Below, one piece after another: positions 32,834 to 44,504 of a stretch of DNA of 64,000 bases. Numbering within the stretch: position 1 is the first letter of the stretch; each line of letters begins with the position of its first letter. The stretch covers positions 3,906,001 through 3,970,000 of the forward strand of contig NC_089425.1 of the NCBI RefSeq assembly GCF_013426205.1, written 5' to 3'. The notes under the pieces are model-generated. The model searched no databases. It was not told the DNA's origin and saw nothing but the letters and a program-made list of their open reading frames with translations. This DNA comes from Metarhizium brunneum. Taxonomy: Eukaryota; Ascomycota; Sordariomycetes; Hypocreales; Clavicipitaceae. The translations under genes and the position numbers were made by a program.

Positions 32834-34260
32834 GGTGTGTGTGCGAGAGAGGGGGATGGGGACACGGACCGACCCGTCGTCCCGTCTGTGAGGCGTCTGG
32901 GTTAAGCTTTAGTCTAACGAAGTTGATGTCGACACAAAGGATGCCACGAAACAAGACGCAAAAAAAGTCTCACAGGTAAGAGGTCGGGGAAAAAAAATGG
33001 AAATACAACAAAGAGGGGGGGAAGAGGTTGATGACGAAACAGGGCTGTCATGAGGAAAGAGGGAGGGAGGGGTGTTATTCGGATGGCTGGGGGGCGACGG
33101 GGGGTTCCTAGGCTGCACATCAATGCACACACTCAACACGCTCTGGTTGAACACGGTACGGAGTACGGAGTAGAACAAGGTGGGACGCTCCTTCCCTGTT
33201 GCAATCCCAACGTGGGCATCAACCAGCAATCAGCGCGAGGCGACCAGGTGAGCAAATGAGCAGATGAGCATGGGCAGATGGGCAGGCGAGTGGGGGCCTC
33301 GAGTTGGACCAGATCAGGCCGTGTTGCGCACCCAGCGCCATCTGCAACATCTGCCTGGCCCCGGCTGTGCCAGGTGACAGGTGACCAGACATGAATTGAT
33401 GTCGACTTTTATTGGCCCTTGGCTGGCCTCGAGTGCTTGTTCATCTCGTTTCCTTTGTCTAGGGCGGCGGACCGTGAACACCTAGGTACGTGATCAGGCT
33501 CCTCTCGCCTCTTGATGATGATGAATGAATAACATAAATAAAAAGGGAAATGAACATCCTTGACCCGTGCACTGGTCAGCGTAACCCTAGCAATGGCAGG
33601 ACCTGACGTAGTTTGGCTCGAATGCCGTGCATCATCAGAGTGGCAATGCCTGTCGATCCGCTTTTGTTTCCAGTTGCTCTAGAACACTCCACCAGAGCCA
33701 GGCTCTTCATGTTGCCAGCCGGTGCTCCGTGCTAACCGTAGTACCTTGGTAGAAACAAGTCACACCAGACAATACCACTCTCCTCGCCACGCACCACCAA
33801 CCCATCTTTGCCAAACATGCTCCCATTCACAGATCGGTCAATTGTAAAGGTGAAACGCGGCAAGAAAAATTTGCACTTTGCACGAGCACTACGTCACTCG
33901 AGTATGGCATGTCCACGGGTACTGCTATAGGGTAACTTGGGGCCATCTGGCCAGGCGTGTGAAGTCATTAAACTCCAAGCGGGGAACACGAACGCCAGGA
34001 ACGTCGAGTGCAAACAACGGCAGAAGGTATCCAGTCTGCAGTGGCGCATCACCTGCCTTGATCAGTCGCAACTCACGCAGTACACTGGGGGCCTCGTTTG
34101 GCGCTTGCGTTTTTCGAACAGCCCCGCGCTCGGTGACCGTACCCCAACATTTTAGTGTCAACTGGTCTGCGTTGCACTGATGATATTCCGGCCTGACAAC
34201 TAAATTAACGCAAAGCCTTCTTAGTAATGTTTTCGTTCCAAACGTCCATCAACAACCCGT
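32834..34260. other. intergenic region upstream of DUF3824 gene
   Basis: It holds two overlapping TACGGAGTA motifs (33157-33173), an ACCTAGGTAC copy (33480-33489), and purine/pyrimidine-biased tracts around 32990-33075 that could lie in the 5' leader or promoter. Frames at 33878-34180 have no domain features. Confidence 0.5.
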
Positions 34261-34393
34261 GACAGAGTGCCCGAGTGGTTAAGGGGAGTGACTTGAAGCG
34301 CTAGGCCTGGAGTGCGAGAAATCGTATGAAGAACCGCCTAGCAATAGATATCACTTGGTTTCGGCCTCGCAGGTTCGAATCCTGTCTCTGTCG
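34261..34393 (+). tRNA. tRNA-Ser(TGA) with 52-nt intron
   Basis: The acceptor stem GACAGAG (34261-34267) pairs with CTCTGTC (34386-34392), followed by discriminator G at 34393. The D arm contains the A-box-like GAGTGGTTAAGG. The anticodon stem AGTGA (34287-34291) pairs with TCACT (34351-34355). The loop reads C-T-TGA-A, with anticodon TGA at 34294-34296. An intron of 52 nt (34298-34349) follows position 37, the canonical eukaryotic site. A long variable arm (TGGTTTCGGCC region) confirms a class II serine tRNA. The T arm is GCAGG-TTCGAAT-CCTGT. TTTTTT immediately downstream serves as the Pol III terminator. CCA is not encoded, as expected. Confidence 0.95.
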
Positions 34394-34394
34394 A

Positions 34395-34400
34395 TTTTTT
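34395..34400 (+). terminator. Pol III T-tract terminator of tRNA-Ser
   Basis: A run of six T starts two bases after the tRNA discriminator base. A second T-rich run follows at 34424-34443. Confidence 0.8.
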
Positions 34401-35115
34401 TGGTCGTCGTTCTGGCACAATTTCTTTTTAAGTATCTTTTTTTTCCCCGCCAGACGCAATCCATACTAGGTGTAGTAAACACTCCTGCTTCCTCACGTCG
34501 ACACTAGTCCTCAATCTTTATACTCGCCATCTCAAGCACAGCCGGCACACGCGTAAAACTGCCTCAACCAAGAACTGTGCCACGCTATATAGATATATTT
34601 CCTCTATGGTTGACGAATTGTGATGATTAAATACGGCTTGGCATGCCCAGGACGGTGGTTGGCAGTGAATCGGTTTTGAGGACGAGGAACGACTCTAGCC
34701 TCACACCGATACAAAAAGCGACGCAGAGGACTTGATTCGCAGCTCCTTGTGCATGTACGCACGTATCCCAGACCTCGATAGACCTATCTGACTTTTGATG
34801 GTCGCAGGAACGCCTCTTGCTCCCTGTGATATTACAATCTTTCCATCCCACCAACATTCGTCTCGCAACACACACGATCCCTCAGTCGCCCGTACTCTGC
34901 CGCGCGCACCTTCCCAATCACGATGGCTTCACAGGGAAGACGAATAAGCCAAGTCACCTGAGCAAACAAAACCCGACGCCATGAATTGTGGACGTTTGGC
35001 AACGAGGGGTCCAATGGCGCTGCTCGTGGCGTCACGCAGCCAATGCAACACCACAAAACAGCCGACGTGATGTCACATCACGGCGGCGGCGACATGCTCA
35101 CCGTGCATCCATCGA
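34401..35115. other. intergenic region
   Basis: About 700 bp between the tRNA and the next gene. It includes a TATATAGATATATTT tract near 34584-34598. Frames on the minus strand (34627-34875, 34832-35056) lack domain features. Confidence 0.5.
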
Positions 35116-36060
35116 ATGCCCTCCATCCTCTCGCAAGAAAGAATGGACGCTCATCGCAAAGTCGCCAAAGGACCCGGCACGCGCGACCTCAGCTCCGTCC
35201 TCAGGCCCAAGAAGGCCGGTAACCTGGCCGATGACGACGATGCAGACCTCCCCCCTCCATACACCGAGCTTCCCGAGCTCCATGTCCTCCCATCGTACCG
35301 GAGCGCGTGTCCGCTCAAGCCATACCGGCCGTTCCCCAACACGATCCGCGCCCACCACCGCCTCTCGCAGCTCAACTCCATCACGCTGAGCGGGCCAGAC
35401 AAGGAGCGGCTCTACTACGTCGAAGTGCACAAGGGCTTCCAGCACGTCGACCCGCTCGGCTACCGCGCGGGCGTGGTGCTGCGAAACGGGCCACGCAGCA
35501 GAGACGAGGTGCTGGCCGCCGCGGGCGAGGAGATGCAGTCCGCGCTGAGGATATACGCCGTCCCCCTGGATCCGGACCCAAACAGCGTGTTTTTCCTGCC
35601 GCCCCTGGAATTCGGCACCAACTCGCGGGCCATGGCCATGGAGAGGATGCGGCCCGGGGTGCTGGGCAGCAGGACACGCGCGTTTACCTTTTTCGTCGAG
35701 GTCGAGCCCCTGCGAAGCATGAGGAGGCAAAAGTTTGCGTGGGTGCAGGACACCGACGGCGACGACGGTGTCAAGCCGCCCGGCTTCAGGCTGGTGCGGG
35801 CCATGGCAGCAGAGGCCAAGGGGGGCTCCGAGTGCGACGCATCTGCTTCTGCATCTGCTTCTCGTCCAGCCGACGCGGTCTACGGGGAGACTGTGGCCGC
35901 GCTCGCGTTTCCGCACACGTCCCTGGTGAGCCGGGAGGCGTTTACGCTGTCCATGCTGGGGAGCGCTAGGGACGGCCGGCTAGGGGAGAGGTGCGAGATT
36001 GCCATTGTCGTGACGGCGCTGCGGATTTGGAACTTTCACGCAAAGGGGCAGTTGGACTAG
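35116..36060 (+). CDS. conserved-looking protein of unknown function, 314 aa
   Basis: A single-exon gene. The first ATG gives MPSILSQERMDAHRKVAKG; a second in-frame ATG lies ten codons on. The N-terminal 50 residues look disordered (Asp/Pro-rich, DDDDADLPPPYTELPELHV). Then comes a strand-rich domain with RLYYVEVHKGFQHVDPLGYR, VVLRNGP, SVFFLPPLEF and TRAFTFFVEVEPLRSMRRQKF, ending in GERCEIAIVVTALRIWNFHA. This pattern of alternating strands ending in one amphipathic helix resembles short fungal proteins commonly annotated only as hypothetical; a tubby/LURP-like barrel is possible but not demonstrated. A Ser/Ala dipeptide run (ASASASAS) interrupts the domain. No signal peptide or membrane segment. 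GC-rich codon use supports a real gene. Confidence 0.75.
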   Translation: MPSILSQERMDAHRKVAKGPGTRDLSSVLRPKKAGNLADDDDADLPPPYTELPELHVLPSYRSACPLKPYRPFPNTIRAHHRLSQLNSITLSGPDKERLYYVEVHKGFQHVDPLGYRAGVVLRNGPRSRDEVLAAAGEEMQSALRIYAVPLDPDPNSVFFLPPLEFGTNSRAMAMERMRPGVLGSRTRAFTFFVEVEPLRSMRRQKFAWVQDTDGDDGVKPPGFRLVRAMAAEAKGGSECDASASASASRPADAVYGETVAALAFPHTSLVSREAFTLSMLGSARDGRLGERCEIAIVVTALRIWNFHAKGQLD

Positions 36061-37404
36061 CCGCGACTATGGTGTCATGTTGCCCGTCGAGGATCCGGGA
36101 AAGGGCCCTTGCGGATGTGTAGCCGTGGCCATGGGGATGGCGCCGGATACATGCCCGTGTGACATGCTTATGGCGTTCGTGTACTTGTACTTTTATAATG
36201 CATACCCTGGTTGATCAGAATAGCGCAACCTGTAGTAGAATTAACAGGACTGGTTCTCCGTTAAGCCACCTGTCTTGTATATAATTACCTTCCTTACCCG
36301 ATAGCAATTATAGGTAATAATTAAATCACCCAAGTATTAATTAGTGTTTTACTTTATTTTTTACGCAAAGTCTAATAAGTCTCCTTAAATGCTGCTCCCA
36401 CAGCGCCAAGACAACTCGTCTCTTTGCTGTGCGAGGTCCGAATCCGTGGTTTATTCCAAACTGCGCCTGTTGAGCTGAAGACGGTTGTACTCGGCAGGCA
36501 AGTGTTGTGCGTTTATTCGCTTGCCGTTTTGCACCGAGTACAGCAACAACGACAAAGCTCGCGGGCCAATGGCCAGATTGGGGTCGAAGACGAAATTGGA
36601 CAAAATCAGGACGGTTATACTCACTGAGCTTACGATATATATATATATATATATATAGTGTTTGGACAGCCGTAGGCCCCTTTGTGACGGCAAGTCTGGA
36701 GACGAGAGCCTGCGAGTCAAAGGCCAACAGAAACCAACCTCGAAGGCAAATTCCACTTCTTGGCCAGCGCCGCGGCGCATACTCTCTCGTCCGCCCGCCT
36801 GGGCTCGATTCGAGGCTGCTGGAGCCAGTGTATAGGCTCGACCTCGTGGGGAAATGATTGTCCTCGACGCCATGCGGCCAACGCTGCCGCCTGGTCAGAT
36901 CCTGGCACATTGCTCCTACACCTTTGCATGGCCTGGTAGCCATTGCCATAACTGGCTTCGTGTGTCACCATGCAAACATGACAACTCGGTGCTGGCGTCG
37001 TGTGAGCCCCGTTCTGCTTCGGGCCGCCGCCGACGCACTTGACCACGCTGTGCCAAGACGATGTTCTGTGCGAACTGAGATGGCAAGCCGGCCTGCGTGG
37101 AGACGGCGGTCTGGGCGATGGCCGCCAAGCGCCTAGGATGAAGCTGTCGCCAAGACGGGAGCCAAGAGATGGGCGATGGGCGATAGGTTTGTGACGTCCA
37201 AGGCGGTGAGGCGACATTGCGAGAGCATCCATCATGTGAGCAGGTGAAGCCGTGTTTGCCGTCTGTCTCAACTCGGCCAGTAGTTTGTCTTCAACCACGG
37301 CCCGGGTATATTATATACAACTATATGCCCCTTTCCATCCAGGTCTACATGCAACTCCCCACACGCTACTATACACGAGTAAAAACAAACGCCAGTCATG
37401 CGCC
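36061..37404. other. intergenic region with AT-rich tract and TA microsatellite
   Basis: An AT-rich tract spans about 36195-36370 and a (TA)n microsatellite lies at 36635-36657. Several overlapping frames around 36341-37298 (-) differ from frame to frame without protein-like signatures. No gene supported. Confidence 0.5.
36635..36657. repeat. (AT)n microsatellite
   Basis: An uninterrupted alternating A/T run of 23 nt, in non-coding DNA. Confidence 0.9.
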
Positions 37405-39051
37405 TCACGAAACCATCGGATCAAAGAAGCTCATCCACACAAACAAGCCCCCGGCACCGACCAACAGCAGAATCGTCAGAATCGCAGCGCCCGCCTTATC
37501 CCCCGCCGTCACAGGCTTAACCGGCCTCTCGCCATTATCCTTCCCCCCAGCATTCGGGTTCCCCTTGGACGTGCCGCCCGTGTCGTTGGTCACGGGCGGC
37601 GCCACATCCTCGATGAGCATCGACGACACGGCGGCCAGCACGTCCATGGCCTCGCCCGCGCCGCTCGTCTTGTCGACGCTCGGGTCGATAAACTTGCCCT
37701 CGGTCCAGTAGAAGCCGCACTCGCGCCCGGACGCGCCCCCCGTGCACTGCCGGGCCGCCGCCTCGCCCGACTTCCTCAGCGGGCCGAGGATCTTGGCCGC
37801 CGTGTGCGGCGCGACCTGCGTCACCACCCCGAGCCACCGCACCAGGTAGCCCTTGTACGAGAGCATGTCGGTCTTGCAGACGCTGCCGCCGAGCGCGAAC
37901 TCGCACGACAGCTCGTACGCGATGTCCTCGGGGAAGAAGGACGCCAGGCACGCGTCGAGCAGGCTGTCCAGCCGCGTGCGCCACTTGTCGTCGCTGGTCT
38001 GCCAATCTGTGTAAGCATTTTCCCCTCAAGAGCCACTCGCCGGCTTCCTTACATGGTTGTACATAAAGGCCACGCCCTGGATCAGGATGCCCGCGTTGTA
38101 CGAGTACTGCGTCTTGTGGATGTCGGTGCAGTTGTCGTTGACGCTGGCGCCGTCGTACACGGCCCAGGTCTCGTGGTCGATGTACTGCACGCCCCAGAGC
38201 CAGTCCCACGCCTTTTCCGCCCTCTCCGCGTACGTGTCGTTGCCCGTGTACCGCGCCAGCCGGGCGCCCATGTTGAAGAAGATGCCGTTTGCGATGGCTG
38301 CGCTCACTAGTCAGTATACCTGCCAGGGGAAGGGGGGCTCGGGGAGTAGGGCAGCCACCGACTGTTCTTGTAGTCGTATCCCGCGTTGGTACGGGGAATC
38401 TGCCACCGCAGGCCGCCGTTGCACGTCTCGTCGTAGCGGCTCGGGTCTGCCTGCGTGTTCCACACGGCCTGGGCCAACTCGAGCCACTGCGGCTGGTCCG
38501 CCGGAGGGTCGGGGAACTTGTTCTCGGCGGCCAGCAGCGCGGACAGGCCCCAGAAGCCCTGGTCGTCGTTGCCGAGGGATAGCGTCTGGTTCGGCGGCAT
38601 ATAGTCCCTCTGGGGGCCGACCTGGAACAGCATGCCCTCCGTGACGACGTCGTTGTACGTCGTGTCCCCCGTCAACTTCCAGTAGTCAATGTACGTGCCC
38701 ATCATGGCGCCCGCCTCCCACCAGTAGTAGTCGCCGGTGCCGGAAGCCGGAGGGCCCGGCAGGAGGCCGGGGATCTGGCCGGACTCGTTGCCATGGTAGA
38801 ACTTCATCAGGTCGTAGGCTAGGGACTTGGACGATGCGATGATGTCGTCTAGATGCTCAGCGTGGTCAGCACGTGTCTGGAAAGTTTGCCGTGTTGTCCA
38901 CAAGATACAGGCGCAACGAGGTTTGCGACGGCTACTTCCTACATCATCTCGTACCTCTTGTGTCGACTTTATACTGTGCCTCTGCAACGCCGCTGAACAA
39001 AACACCACTGGCGATGGCGACCAGCGCCGGCGCCAACCGCGGTGCGACCAT
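37405..39051 (-). CDS. GH76 alpha-1,6-mannanase-like, Dfg5/Dcw1 type (copy B)
   Basis: Exons on the minus strand are 39051-38955, 38848-38363, 38297-38053 and 37998-37405, with introns of 106, 65 and 54 nt; the product is 473 aa. A signal peptide ([20 protein letters not shown]) leads into the GH76 domain with [20 protein letters not shown] and [10 protein letters not shown] (catalytic Asp pair). The C-terminal [12 protein letters not shown] and hydrophobic tail ([20 protein letters not shown]) fit GPI anchoring. The first and last introns match copy A in position and phase. The middle one, inside YDYKN-TIANG, is absent from A and has a weak donor (GTCGGT). Unlike copy A, this gene is strongly C/G-ending in codon use. 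Probably acts in cross-linking wall mannoproteins, with roles overlapping copy A. Confidence 0.92.
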
Positions 39052-41516
39052 GGTCAGAGTATGTGGCGGTCCACCAGCGGGCCGTGTAGAATGGTCGTCT
39101 CGAAGAAAATAAAGGAACAAGGTAAAAGCAAATAAAATATCCCAGAGTCTCCAGAGCACGTGTGGAAGCCCGCCCGTCGTCTCGATGCCGCCTGGAGGGT
39201 CAGAGACTGAAGCGGCAATGGCTGCAGACAGCACTCCTGTGGCGCCAAGCCGCGCAGAAAGTTGGCAGTTCTGTCCGACAGCCGCAGATATATGTATTTA
39301 TTCCAACAATGGCCGAGTTTCAGCGCGCTGGTCGTTTTTTTCCCACGTCTCAGAAGTCCAACGAGTTTGCGGCCCCAACGACAACCCCGAGTCAGTCCCG
39401 CCACATTTGGAAACCCGGGCGTGGCAAAAAATCAAGGTCCTTCCGTTGAAATAGTCTCTTCAAAAACCGGTCAATTCAAGGCGAGCTCGTCGTCTCCTTG
39501 TCGTTTTTTCTCTCGTCGAAACGTGTGGTGTAGATGCTGGAAAAGCAAAATGGCACCGGGACCAGGGCCGCACACCCTTTTTGCTTCCATGCTTCCGGAA
39601 CGGCGCGTTCGTCACCAAACGACCGCCAAGAGGCGCCATGTGGGCGCCATGACATGTTCGATGCCAGGGTCGTGGAAGGCAGATACGAGAATCCTTGGTG
39701 CGAGGGAATGGGAATTGTACGGCGCGGCGTAAGCCCATGCTTGCCGAAACGGGCATAATCCAGCACAGCCTCGGAATCCTCGGGGCCTGCCAGGTGGACA
39801 GATGGATACAAATACAACCCCGATGCTTAGTTCCGCCAATGAGAACCCGGCAGGCTGAAATAGCTGCGGACTAGCCGCCGATGACTTGGGGTGACGTTGG
39901 CACGGGGGAGGGGGGGTTAGGTATTGATCCCGCCAAGCTGCCAGGTTCATCAGCTATCGACTCGAGGTTGACGGCATACCAGGCGCTTCTCTGGCTGGCA
40001 ACTCGCGCTCGTTCCTGGATTCAGCCTCCGTCCGCCCCTGAGGAACCTGTGGGCAGCGAAACGAGTAGAGTCTGGTTTGCCGCCGTGAAACATGCTTGGT
40101 ATAAACAACCGTCAAATACCCGGGCCAGGATCCGAGCGCAGCGTCCGTCGAACCGGTTTGCAGCCCCGTCCGTACTCCACGGCATTCACCGCTGGAATTT
40201 GCGAACAAAGGCGTCGAGGAATGCGCCTCCCTAAGGCCTCCACCGATCCAACTTTTCTTCCACGCACGCATTCCGTGCCTTGGTAAACAACGGAGCAGCC
40301 AAGCATTGTTCGGCAGGCTCGTGGTCCGTATCGTGCTCGATTGGACATGAAACGCGGGGTTGACTGTTTGCCCTGTTTCACACCCAAACTACTCGTCCAT
40401 GCCTGTGGTCATATCAGCTATATATAGTCCTGCCGCAGAGCGTCGCCGTACAAGTTGAGCGCGACCGGCTGTAGATTCCGCAGACTGCGCCTACAGCCGG
40501 TTCTCGGCGTGGAATCGAGAGGACACTGGACGGAATGCCGGGCTCGATGGTGGGCGTGCCGCGTCACGATGGAGACGGCGCAGATAAACAAGCAAAGTGG
40601 CTCACTCCACCGCGCCGCGAGTGCCAACTACTGATTTACCTAGGGATACGTAGGGAAAGGATCGGGTTAGAATTGGCGGCTAGGTGAACATGTCTGGGTG
40701 CCTGTGTGGGTGATGGATAACAGAAATAAAGTCCTGATGAGACGTGGCACGCATGAAACTCCGAAACTGACACACAAAGTGCGACGCCACATGAGATCAT
40801 TGATGCGTGGCAACTTGGCTGGATTGAGACAGCCAGACCCTATTCTCCACTTGGCCGAACGAGAAGCATCAGGCTCCATGAGCATCGCGAATTGAGTGCG
40901 TCACTTGAAGGACAGTAAATGGCCTTGTTGACCGGCATGCGCAAACACCGTCGCGTGTATGCTGTGGTCTAATAACGCTAGCGTCCTTGCGGTTGAGAAT
41001 TGCGCATGCTGTGCTATTGGCCCATAACGGACCGAGAATGAAGCCGTGTTGAGAAATACGAAAGGATATAGGCCGTGGGCGTGGTAAAGGGCCTGAGAGA
41101 GGATGGAGCAGCAAAGGGTAGATGGATTGCGGTTCAGAGTCGAATGTGAGGGTTGAAATTCGCCATTGGCAAAAGTGCGATACAACTGCTACTCTGGGTC
41201 GTTGGCATCGCATTCCAATACGAATTTGCTATTGCTGATGCAGCAGTAGCCGAAAGGCCATGATCGGAAAGTGAGTCGCTTGCGGAAGAAGTTTATTCGT
41301 GTTAGTAGACATGCATCTCTCAATTAGCCTTTCAGTTTTACTTCATTTAGATTTAGGCAGCACGACAGTCAAACCTTGGCGCTTTAACTATGCAATTGTT
41401 TGACTATCTCTCGTGATTGGAAATGAAAGTATTTCTTTTAGACCGTGATAGATACGGTAATACAACCTTTGGATATGCGCTGGGAAGCCTTTCTTGAACC
41501 AATACGATGCGACGAT
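39052..41516. other. gene-poor region
   Basis: About 2.5 kb without a supported gene. Short overlapping frames at 39460-39950 and 39954-40387 show no consistent domain. Becomes more AT-rich after about 41220. Confidence 0.45.
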
Positions 41517-42070
41517 TTATCTAAAGTAGCGTCCTAAGAGTCTTCTCCAACCAGTAGTCCATACCTTGCCAGAGAAGTAGATATCCGGCACCTTAGCTAG
41601 CACGACCAAGAAGCTATTTTGATAGGCTTCATCACACTTTGTACAAACGACACAACTATCCGTGATAGACTGACTTATCGCGAATCCCATCTCGTTTAAC
41701 AATGGGGAGAACGCTTTTACTCGTTATCAAGGATATCTGACGCCAAAATCAAGCCCTTGCCTAGTTTCTGGATAGCGTGGACTGTGTAATGAAGCATGCG
41801 GGCATAAAGCACACCAATGAGGCCATCATGAATCTGGTCATCAGTCACAGTTGCATGTCCTTGCGTTCAAGATAGCAACCACACCATTGCTGGCGGGCAG
41901 AATGCCTCCTACTTATCTATGATCATGTAGGAAACACTTCTCTTGGTGAGATTGACGACTGGAGTTGCTAGTGCATAGTATGCCTTCCCATGGGCAGAGT
42001 CGTTCTTGACGGATCTAACTACACTTTGGTCGGCGGATGAGCATATTGTTACCCCGAGATGGGCATAAAT
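41517..42070 (-). pseudogene. decayed gene, family not recognised
   Basis: The minus strand carries successive protein-like segments interrupted by stops and frame changes. From about 42045 one frame reads VTICSSADQSVVRSVKNDSA, then HGKAYYALATPVVNLTKRSV and SYMIIDK before a stop. A second segment contains GILPASNGVVAILNARTCNC. A third, in another frame, reads DDQIHDGLIGVLYARMLHYT and QKLGKGLILASDILDNE. A final one (41702-41517) contains CVVCTKCDEAYQNSFLVVLA and VPDIYFSGKVW. Together they look like one ancestral coding region of at least 180 codons. I cannot name the family. Interruption by introns alone would need several non-consensus sites, so decay is the better reading. Confidence 0.45.
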
Positions 42071-44504
42071 GTAAGATTCTTGGTAATACTACCAATGATT
42101 AGAGACAGGCGGCGCCGAGCACAGTTCTGTCCTGCCAGTTACTTGCCCTACCATTCTCATCAGACCTTGGCCTCAGCAGTTGCTCCCATTCTTCCGGTAA
42201 ATCCAAGTACAGCCAGGGTTGTAAAATCCAAAACCCTACGAAAAGCCCACTTCGGACTCGCTGAGGTCTGGTCCGATATCACTGCCTCGTGGGTTACACT
42301 GTATCCCCCAAGCCCCCGTCCCAAAGTTCCGTTTCCAATGCAGACAGGCCCAGCAGAGATCGCAATAACAAGGCGGTTATGGCGCGAAAAGGTGCCCTGA
42401 GACCGAGCCCTCCGGCGCCCAACGGCCGTCCACTTCTGGGGAACAAGTAAATTGCTGCGTGTCTCGTTCATTTTAAACACGAGGCTGGATGAGCGTATGG
42501 TGGTCGATATCAGGCCCTGTGAACAGGTTTCGCGACAGCCTTGACACGCGGTCTACACTAATACAATGATTATAATCAATCTACACGCTATAAAAACATC
42601 AAGATTAGTTTTGAGCCACTTATACAACTTTTGAGGATGAAGACTGTTTCCACCGAGGCTGCCGACACAGCGAGCTGGTTGGGAAACAAATAAAGACTTC
42701 ACTTCAGTCCCCGTAATCCGGACCAGCGCCAAATACCCTACACGTACCAGGCCCGAGCCTGTGAGATTTGCAAGGCTGCTTAGGTAGCTTTATTCAACGA
42801 TAGCTCGGCAGATGAGATGCCTCTTGAATTGCATTTGAAGTGTGGAAGGCAATCACAACCTTTGATACGGTCGAGCACTCGCCACGGAAAGTAGGCCATG
42901 TACACGGCACACCTGGATAACATGGCAGTGTGGACAGGGAATCTACACTCGTCACTCATCCTGTGCGAGTAATTCCACAACAGGGGCTCATTCCATCGTT
43001 TAGAGACGCTGATAATGGTTATTGCACGCATCATGAGTGAATGCTCATGTTGGGCGTTTTTATACAACCACTGGTTTGGAGTACATGCTTGAAACGAGGT
43101 CAGCCATACTGGGTGATGAACGTAGTCGGGGGCCAAACCCCCTTTACGGTGAGTACTCAGGAGTTATTGCATGCGAGTCCTGCAGCTTGTTCTCAGTTGT
43201 TTGATGGAAGGTTCAAAGACACAGTGCCGCCTGAGCTGGCCATATGAACATCAATATCCGTGGTACAACCATTCACGACTTGAGTCATAAATTTGTGCAC
43301 GTGGAAAAAGGCCGTGACCATGGTAAATTTTGAACAGTGTGACAATTATGAAAAGATGAGACAGAATACTACGGTGGCAATGCGGTCAAGGGGTAGAGAC
43401 ATGTGCATATTCATTGGAAAAAGATGTTTCAATGGTACGGTTAAAGCCAGGAAGACTGGATAGTTCGTGAATCGTAGCAGCAGAAATATTCAAGCACCAG
43501 TCTACCCGTTGACGAGACTTGCGGGTGCAAGTTCGACCGCGATGCATGGTAGTTATGGCGGCTGCTGTCGAGCCTGATAGCCTGAAAACACCCATACAAT
43601 CATAAAAGTGACCGACTAAGTATGTCAAAGAATCATGAACTTGTTGACTCGTCAGCTAGATATGCTAACCATGGCTCCAAAGAAAGGTGACGCATGGACG
43701 GTGCCTCATCGTGGCTACAAGATGGGCCAAATGTACTGCCCTTGCCACGGCCAAAGGTAGTAGCAAGTACATAAAAGCCTGGCAGTGGCATTGGGATGTC
43801 AGTAAAGGCTCGAACCCCCCCGGAGGATGGGCGCGCTGCTACCTGTTTGGCGAGTCCAATCGTCATGAAAGGTTCGACAGAGCAAACTACACAATCTGAA
43901 AACAGTCATCCGAGAACGGCCATACAACATGCACTGGCAAAATGAGGCTCTGCAAATATAATCCATAACCCGTTTATTTGAGAAATCTAATCCAGGCCAC
44001 CAGTTTACTGGATGGCTGTGTTGCCCAAGATGGTTTGATAACGGCACAATACACACTCTCCTGTCCCTTCTTCGTCCGTCTCGCGTCTACCCTGATTAAA
44101 ATCCCCCAAATTCGCATCATTTGCAATATCCAACAGAAACAAAGTGACAGGAGATAAAACTCCGTGTCACAATCTTCAGTTCAAAGAACCGGCGTTTGCA
44201 CTATTTGCCAAGGCAAACCCAAGGCCACGGGTTTGTCGGATAGTGCCCAAGTTTCAGCATTCGCATGGCACTCAGAGTGCATGCAATAAGAAATCCGTCG
44301 ACGGGGTTCGGTAGGAATTTGAAGACATCCCGGATCGAACTTGAATTTCACTTGCTGCCGAACCCGTCTTTCCAAAGAAGCCCACGTGCTCATCACGCTG
44401 GGCAGAATCCACAAACAGTAACATGAAAACCCGACATTGACAGTCCCCCCCATTCTTGCCTGATAGTACGGTCGACTGGGATTGCCGCCGTACTATGTCG
44501 TAGG
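42071..44504. other. gene-poor region
   Basis: No supported gene. The frame at 42160-42465 (-; first ATG gives MNETRSNLLVPQKW) is open for about 100 codons and may continue the adjacent decayed gene, but has no recognisable domain. Remaining frames are short and unconvincing. Confidence 0.4.

Noticed and set aside
36430..36465. tRNA-like T-arm (GCGAGGTCCGAATCCGTGG)
   Set aside because: No pairing acceptor or anticodon stem could be found around it.
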